From assembly GCA_958296175.1 (NCBI GenBank), contig OY282448.1, positions 1,360,472 to 1,424,471 on the forward strand: a stretch of DNA of 64,000 nucleotides, read 5' to 3'. This stretch comes from an uncultured Chloroflexota bacterium (lineage in GTDB: Bacteria > Chloroflexota > UBA11872). This document shows, piece after piece, positions 60,201-64,000 of this stretch. Positions within the stretch are counted from its first letter, which is position 1; every line of letters starts with the position of its first letter. Below the pieces are notes generated by a model. That model had not been told where the DNA came from. It did no database searches and saw nothing but the letters and a program-made list of their open reading frames with translations. The translations under genes and the position numbers were made by a program.

Positions 60201-60588
60201 CGGTCTGGTGTCCGAGCAGCCGGGCGCGGCGCTCGGCCCCTGGGGGCACCGCGTGTCGAACTACGCCGTGGACGGGACCTGGACAGGCTTCCGGGACTTC
60301 TTCGACATGGCGGGCGGGGTGGAGTTCTTCGGCTACCCCAAGACCGACGCGCGCACCGACGCGCACCCGCAGGCGGAGCTGCGGCTGCCCGGGGCGGCGG
60401 GGTTCGTGCGGCAATACTTCCAGGCGGGGGTGCTGGAGTATCACCCGGGCGACCCGGTCCAACCCGTGAAACTAGTGCTGCTGGGCGACGCGGTGCGCGA
60501 CCGCCGCTACCCAGACGAGACCCGGCGCACGCTGCCCCCCTTCGCCCCCGCCGCACCCCTAGCCCCCGGCCAGACCTACCACCCCTAG
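57256..60588 (+). CDS. large secreted leucine-rich-repeat surface protein (LRR-2)
   Basis: A paralog of LRR-1, 1110 residues from ATG 57256. A clear signal peptide (VPALLLLALLAVLGLGRAFA) is followed by a cadherin/Ig-like N-terminal domain (VDVAAYFTDADMDTLTYAAT) not present in LRR-1. Then come the cap (TAMTSWTGVTVD), about 16-18 LRRs of 24 residues, a cadherin-like domain (DPDNQPVAGTQTIAYSLSGP), a DUF11-like domain, a Pro/Thr linker and the C-terminal module (YDATGGLPCWGHAISEV, FFGYPKTDA). The bases before the ATG (CTGAGTACGCAGCGCGTCTG) resemble the LRR-1 leader (GTGAGTACACAGCGCCTGAC). Confidence 0.87.
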   Translation: MRRAVPALLLLALLAVLGLGRAFAAAPTAVGTIPAQALVIGGSAATVDVAAYFTDADMDTLTYAATSGDTDVVTVGVSGSTVTLTAAGTGSASVTVTASDASDSVDQAMAVTVTHGCAASNPTASASGAHANVARDCETLLDLMDALRGTATLNWAVATAMTSWTGVTVDSSKGVTILLLRRTSLTGSVPAALGGLSELTQLWLDNNQLSGTIPAVLANLSNLTHLHLQSNQLSGTIPAVLSTMPSLTHLHLASNQLSGTIPKELGNLTNLVNLQLYGNQLSDGIPKELGSLSNLTSLGLSDNQLSGAIPPELGNMSSLGGITLQNNALSGAIPKELGSLSNLTSLQLNGNRLSGNIPAELGNLSSLKFLYLYNNNLSGPIPSQLGSLSNLLDIYLQDNDLNGQIPSQLGSLSDLERLYLQRNELSGPIPSQLGNLSSLERLYLHGNQLSGTIPSQLGNLSSLQLLYLYGNNLSGSIPSQLGSLSSLTVLYLHNNELSGPIPSQLGNLSNLLWLWLSRNALSGAIPSQLGSLTNLEDLDLSHNQLSGGIPTELGSLSSLSSSWPLGLQCNRLSGAVPTSLASLPSGVQVWLQGNPVTTPLDASLTSRVRLTGAQRAGDSGTAWCGPPVFAPAAAEITVMGTAAAGEDLGDPFVATDPDNQPVAGTQTIAYSLSGPDAAAFTRDTATGYLQPVNALSGDAPADANGDNRYELTVTADDGAAPANIDVIVQVTWSGAATAAKHPRLAVALSGDAGPVTVGGRIGYTFTLRNSGTVPLTGVFWRSPELGVARRDVGSGALAPGAEAIVTTGLTVTAEHLPGPLQVTFYGDSDQTDDPSAVHLTTLAAAAAAAVEPTPTPTPSPTPTPAPTPALPPAWTLVVERVRHSVPDVHLAHNIPDLRVDTPDGRVSPCGFLAHYDATGGLPCWGHAISEVFVEQPGVLSQYFQRGVIDCRPQGDGWVIERRLVWDELGGGLAGAPDQGVELGLVSEQPGAALGPWGHRVSNYAVDGTWTGFRDFFDMAGGVEFFGYPKTDARTDAHPQAELRLPGAAGFVRQYFQAGVLEYHPGDPVQPVKLVLLGDAVRDRRYPDETRRTLPPFAPAAPLAPGQTYHP

Positions 60589-60659
60589 CCACCGCCGCCC
60601 CGCCCGACGCAGCACGCAGCGGCATAGCCGCTTCCCCTGGGAAGTGAAGGTCGGGCGAA

Positions 60660-60812
60660 GGGGGCATAGAGTACGGCGCTTCTTTCCCCCTCTCCCCCCT
60701 AGGGGGCATAGGGCGCGGCGATTCTTCCCTCTCTCCCCCCAGGGGGCATAGGGCGCGGCGATTCTTCCTCCCTCTCCCCCCTAGGGGGGAGAGGGTCGGG
60801 GTGAGGGGGGAC
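60660..60812 (+). repeat. tandem repeats around family A palindromes
   Basis: Units of GGGGGCATAGGGCGCGGCGA with TTCTTCC and CCCTCTCCCCCC alternate about three times with a period near 45 bases, ending in a full palindrome and the GGGTCGGGGTGAGGGG tail. They fill much of the 498-base gap before the ATPase gene; the rest of the gap holds the family B hairpin and no gene. Confidence 0.75.
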
Positions 60813-60918
60813 GCTCCGAGGACCCCGCGCCGCCTGCGCCGCCGGGTCGTTCCCAGGGTGAGGGGGCGCCGCCGTTCGCGTTGCCCGCCGCAGGGACTGC
60901 CGAGACACGAGGCGCGTG

Positions 60919-60949
60919 GCGATGCATGCCCGCAGACGCGGGCATGACA
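60919..60949 (-). repeat. dispersed palindromic repeat, family B, copy 3
   Basis: On the minus strand it reads GTCATGCCCGCGTCTGCGGG followed by CATGCATCG. CATGCCCGC and GCGGGCATG form a 9-bp stem around AGAC. Layout matches copies 1 and 2. Confidence 0.6.
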
Positions 60950-61086
60950 CAGGGGCGGGAACGGCGGCGAGGATGCGCTCGAAGGTCCGGCGCCGTCGGT
61001 CGTGGTCTCTAGAATGCGGGCGGCGCGGTCGCGTCTGGCGCCGCGTTGCTCTCCAAATCCGTATTCAGGGTCGAGTCCCACCTAAC

Positions 61087-63498
61087 ATGCACGACTTCCT
61101 CACCTCCCTGCGCGGCGGCCGCGCTGCTGGCGCGGGCGAGCCGCCGGACGCCGACCGCGCGTCGTTTGGCCGGCACGTGCGAGTGGCGGGCGAGCGCGTG
61201 GAGATTTTGGGCGCATCCTTTCCGCGGCGCGCGCTGGGCGGGAGGCAATTTCGGACGCCGCCGCCGGAGGTGCGGGCGGTGCTCGGGTGGTTTGCCGCGC
61301 CCGCGCCCGACGCGCGGCCGCTCGTTCCCGCGCGTGACGAGAGTTTTACGCACGTCACCGCCGGCATGGCCGGCGTGTTGCGGCGGATTGCCGAGATCGA
61401 GGCCGCCCCCGCCCTACGCACCTGCGTGCTGCTGACCGGGCCCACCGGCTGCGGCAAAACCACCATGGTCAAGACCTACTGCCACCTGGCCAACGAGCCT
61501 TGCGTGGAGCTGACCTTCAGCGGCGACACCACCTTGGCCGACTTCTTCCGCCGCACCGAGGTGGTGCGGCACGACGAAGGGCCGTCGACGGTGGCCGCGC
61601 TGGGGCCGGCCGTGCAGGCCATGCTCCACGGGCACAAGCTGCTCATCAACGAGATCAACATGCTGCCGCCCGACCTGATCAGCGCGCTCACCCAGGCCAT
61701 GGACACCGGGCGGCTGGTGGTCTCGGGCACCGAGGCGGGCAACGTCGAAATCGAGGTGCACGAACGCTTTGGCGTCTTTGCCACCGCCAACCCCAATTAC
61801 CTGGGCACGGCCGAAATAGGCCGCGCCTTGCAGCGCCGCTTCGGCTGGGGGGTGGGCGCCATTCCCATGACCTTCCTGCCGCCGGACGAAGAGGCGGAGG
61901 CCGTGGCGCACGAGTTCGGGCGCTTGCCGCTGGCGCGCGCGCTGGACCTGCGCGCCAACCCGTCCATCGTGGAGCGGCTGGTCGGCCTGGCCAACCGGCT
62001 GCGCAGCCACGAGCGGCTGGGCGGCGCCATGCAAGACCGCATGTCCACGCGCGCGCTGGTGCACTGGCTGGCGCTGGGCCACGCCACCGGGCTGCCCCTG
62101 GCCGAGATCGGCGCGCAGGCCGTGCTCTCCATCGCCCCGGAGGACATTGCCCCCGACGTGGCCGCCACGGCGCGCCAGGCGCTGGGACGCGCCGCGGCGT
62201 CGGTGTCCTATCCCGACGCGCTGCGCCAGGCGCTGGCGGACCTGGAACGACCGGCCGAGGGCGCCGCCGTCCCCGTGCCGCCGCCGCCTGGCCCTTCGGA
62301 CGAATCCGCCGCCCGGCAGCGCGCCGCCATGTATGCCCGCGAGCGCGGGAGTGACGGGATGGAGCCTCCACCCCGCGCCGCCGCCGCGCGCGGCGAGTCG
62401 GAGTCCCGCCCGCGCACCGACGACGGGACGCCGCCGGCAGAGCGCCGAACGGCTGACGCTGCCGCCGCCGCGACCCTGGAGCTGGCCGACGGACGCACGC
62501 TGCGCATTCGCCGCCGGCCGAACCAGGCGCCGCAGGTGGCGGTCGTCGAGGGCGCCGGCGGGGACCCCGCCAACGCCCTGGACCCGCAGCGCGCGCTGCG
62601 CGCCGAGTATGGGCTGAACCTGGCGCGCCCGCTGGGGCGCGTGCCGCCCGCCGACGCCGCGCTGCCGTGCCTGACCAGCGGCAGCTGGCGCGCCCTGCGC
62701 CTGGCGCAGGGTGCGCTGCTCAACGGCCGCCCCGTGTTCCTGCGCGGGCCCACCGGCTGCGGCAAGTCGGCGCTGGCCCGCACCCTGGCGCGCCTGTGGA
62801 ACCTGCCGGCGGTCGAGTTCAGCCTCACGGGCGAGACCAGCAAGAGCGACCTGATCGCCGCCCGCCGCCTGGTGCGCGGCGCCACCGAATGGTCCATCCA
62901 GGGCTTCTTGCAGGCCGCCAGCCAGGGACTCTTCACCATCGTCAACGAGTACAACCTGGCCTACCCCGACGTGCACTCCATCATCAATGGGCTGTTCGAC
63001 AAAGGCGGGCGCCTGCTGCTGCCCGACGGCCGCGTGATTCGCGCCCATCCCGACTTTCGCCTGGTGGCCACCGGCTTCGCCGAGGGTCCCGGCGTGAAGC
63101 CGCTCAACGAGGGCGTGGAGAACCGCTTCGGCGCCGTGATTCGTTTGGACTATCCGCCGCTGGACGAAGAGGCTGCGATTCTGGTCTTCGTTGCCCAGCG
63201 CCGCGTCGACGCGGCGCTGCTGCGCGCCGCCGCGGAGCTGGCGTCCGTCGGCCGCGCGGTGCTGGCCGGCGACTGGGACCGCGAGGCGGCCCACCCGCTG
63301 GGCGGCGTGCCGGCCGACCTGGCCGCCGCGGCGGCGGAGCGTTTGGGTCTGACCACGGCCGAACTGGTGACCCTGGCGCGGGCAAGCGAAGATTCGGCCA
63401 CCTTCGTGCGTTGGCTGCGGCGCGGCGTGGTGGACGGCGCCGGCGCGGAGCTGCGCCCCGTGCTGGAGGCCGCCCTGGCCGGCTACGGCCTTGTCTGA
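61087..63498 (+). CDS. two-module MoxR/dynein-type AAA ATPase
   Basis: An 803-residue protein with two AAA_5-like modules. Module 1 has Walker A GPTGCGKTT (about residue 118), Walker B LLINEINMLPPDLISAL (about 184) and GVFATANPNYLG (sensor). Residues 390-470 are a Pro/Ala/Arg-rich linker. Module 2 has Walker A GPTGCGKSALART (about 554) and Walker B FTIVNEYNLAYPDVHS (about 617). Both Walker B sites read N-E in place of D-E. The order resembles ATPases that work with VWA or metal-chelatase-type partners; the next gene overlaps and is the likely partner. Confidence 0.82.
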   Translation: MHDFLTSLRGGRAAGAGEPPDADRASFGRHVRVAGERVEILGASFPRRALGGRQFRTPPPEVRAVLGWFAAPAPDARPLVPARDESFTHVTAGMAGVLRRIAEIEAAPALRTCVLLTGPTGCGKTTMVKTYCHLANEPCVELTFSGDTTLADFFRRTEVVRHDEGPSTVAALGPAVQAMLHGHKLLINEINMLPPDLISALTQAMDTGRLVVSGTEAGNVEIEVHERFGVFATANPNYLGTAEIGRALQRRFGWGVGAIPMTFLPPDEEAEAVAHEFGRLPLARALDLRANPSIVERLVGLANRLRSHERLGGAMQDRMSTRALVHWLALGHATGLPLAEIGAQAVLSIAPEDIAPDVAATARQALGRAAASVSYPDALRQALADLERPAEGAAVPVPPPPGPSDESAARQRAAMYARERGSDGMEPPPRAAAARGESESRPRTDDGTPPAERRTADAAAAATLELADGRTLRIRRRPNQAPQVAVVEGAGGDPANALDPQRALRAEYGLNLARPLGRVPPADAALPCLTSGSWRALRLAQGALLNGRPVFLRGPTGCGKSALARTLARLWNLPAVEFSLTGETSKSDLIAARRLVRGATEWSIQGFLQAASQGLFTIVNEYNLAYPDVHSIINGLFDKGGRLLLPDGRVIRAHPDFRLVATGFAEGPGVKPLNEGVENRFGAVIRLDYPPLDEEAAILVFVAQRRVDAALLRAAAELASVGRAVLAGDWDREAAHPLGGVPADLAAAAAERLGLTTAELVTLARASEDSATFVRWLRRGVVDGAGAELRPVLEAALAGYGLV

Positions 63499-64000
63499 CG
63501 CCGCGCGCCTGTCCGCGGCGCAGTTCGAACTGGCCGCGCGGCTGATTCTGGACGGTCTGCCCGTGCGGCTGGAAGCCGGCCCCTGGTGGGGCTACCGCCC
63601 GGCCGCGCAGGCGGTGGACTACCCCCGCGCGCTGTTGGCCGAGTGGCCGCCCGACCTGATGGTGGCGGCCCTGGCGCACGAAGCCGCCGAGGCGCGCTTC
63701 ACCGGCCAGGCCGGCGGCCAGGCCGCGGCGCACTGGGTCGAGCGCCGCGCGGCGCTCGACCTGCCCGCCGCCTCGCTGACCCTGTTGGTCAACGTCATCA
63801 ACGACATGCGCGTCAACCGCCTGGCCATGACGCGCTATCCAGGCCTTGCCGCCCTCTTTCGGCGGCTCTACGGCCGCGGAGTGGAGCTGGAGCCCATGAC
63901 GGACGCGCCCGGCATCCGCGCCGACGACCGCGTGCCGCTCCACCATCAATACCTGGACGCGCTGATCCACGCCTGGACCGAGCGCTGCTGGCCGGCGGCG
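63491..64000 (+). CDS. partial gene: putative partner of the MoxR-like ATPase, continues past the window
   Basis: From TTG 63491, overlapping the ATPase stop by 8 bases, the frame stays open to the window end (170 codons). It encodes DAARLSAAQFELAARLILDG, then LMVAALAHEAAEARFTGQ and LLVNVINDMRVNRLAM. The H-E-x-x-E in AHEAAEARF and the following N-D-x-R-x-N helix resemble the N-terminal region of cobaltochelatase CobT- or VWA-type partners, which have metallopeptidase-like helices. This is inference; the diagnostic C-terminal VWA domain would lie outside the window. Confidence 0.6.
   Translation, partial: MSDAARLSAAQFELAARLILDGLPVRLEAGPWWGYRPAAQAVDYPRALLAEWPPDLMVAALAHEAAEARFTGQAGGQAAAHWVERRAALDLPAASLTLLVNVINDMRVNRLAMTRYPGLAALFRRLYGRGVELEPMTDAPGIRADDRVPLHHQYLDALIHAWTERCWPAA

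Overview
The window is very GC-rich (about 70% by eye) and carries mostly bacterial housekeeping genes with lineage-specific surface, defence and repeat material. GC content, an acetyl-CoA carboxylase accD-accA pair, a complete branched-chain amino-acid ABC operon, secreted proteins ending in a repeated GYP-type domain, and abundant REP-like palindromes suggest a member of the Chloroflexota (Anaerolineae/Caldilineae-like). There is no rRNA or universal marker to confirm this. GTG and TTG starts and overlapping stop/start codons are common.

Layout. 1-5.7 kb: livKHMGF-type transporter operon. 5.8-8.5 kb: pheA, pyrF (minus strand) and a small LysM protein with a clear promoter. 8.6-8.7 kb: tRNA-Leu(CAA) and tRNA-Trp(CCA), minus strand. 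8.9-20.6 kb: GNAT enzyme, secreted CAP-domain protein, a 1213-residue leucine-rich-repeat (LRR) surface protein, VTT/DedA membrane protein, FAD-linked oxidase, a membrane/TPR protein and a MobA-like nucleotidyltransferase, then tRNA-Ala(GGC). 21-24 kb: minus-strand cluster fmdB-like, dtd, hisD, hisB. 24.1-29.9 kb: pilin-like peptide, Clp ATPase, ComF-like phosphoribosyltransferase, accD, accA.

30-39.2 kb is a defence island. It holds a helicase-nuclease restriction subunit and a large beta-class adenine methyltransferase. They are separated by a small paralogous protein, a retropepsin-like protease, and DUF6978-like and DUF1828-like genes. A second copy of the small paralogous gene closes the island. 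The methyltransferase recognition region is AT-rich, and its 3' end carries a duplicated hairpin with the stop codon in the loop.

39.4-49.2 kb: metallophosphoesterase, alpha/beta hydrolase, nrdR with a duplicated zinc ribbon and its own NrdR box, then an apparent operon of NYN protein, TIM-barrel isomerase, glycoside-hydrolase lipoprotein, and a protein fusing a glycoside hydrolase to an O-antigen ligase. 49.3-54.2 kb: a single-chain type IIG-like restriction-modification enzyme, an AT-rich membrane protein gene, and a scar of two truncated genes. 54.3-64 kb: tRNA-Gly(GCC), an XRE-type regulator divergent from a small gene (shared -35 hexamer), a beta-propeller protein, a second LRR surface protein, and a two-module MoxR/dynein-type ATPase coupled to a gene that runs off the window.

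Three dispersed repeat types mark intergenic DNA: a CCCCTCTCCCC palindrome with a TTAGGGTGAGGGG tail, a GTCATNCCCGC/GCGGGNATCC palindrome, and heptamer arrays of ATTGTGG/ATTGGGG.
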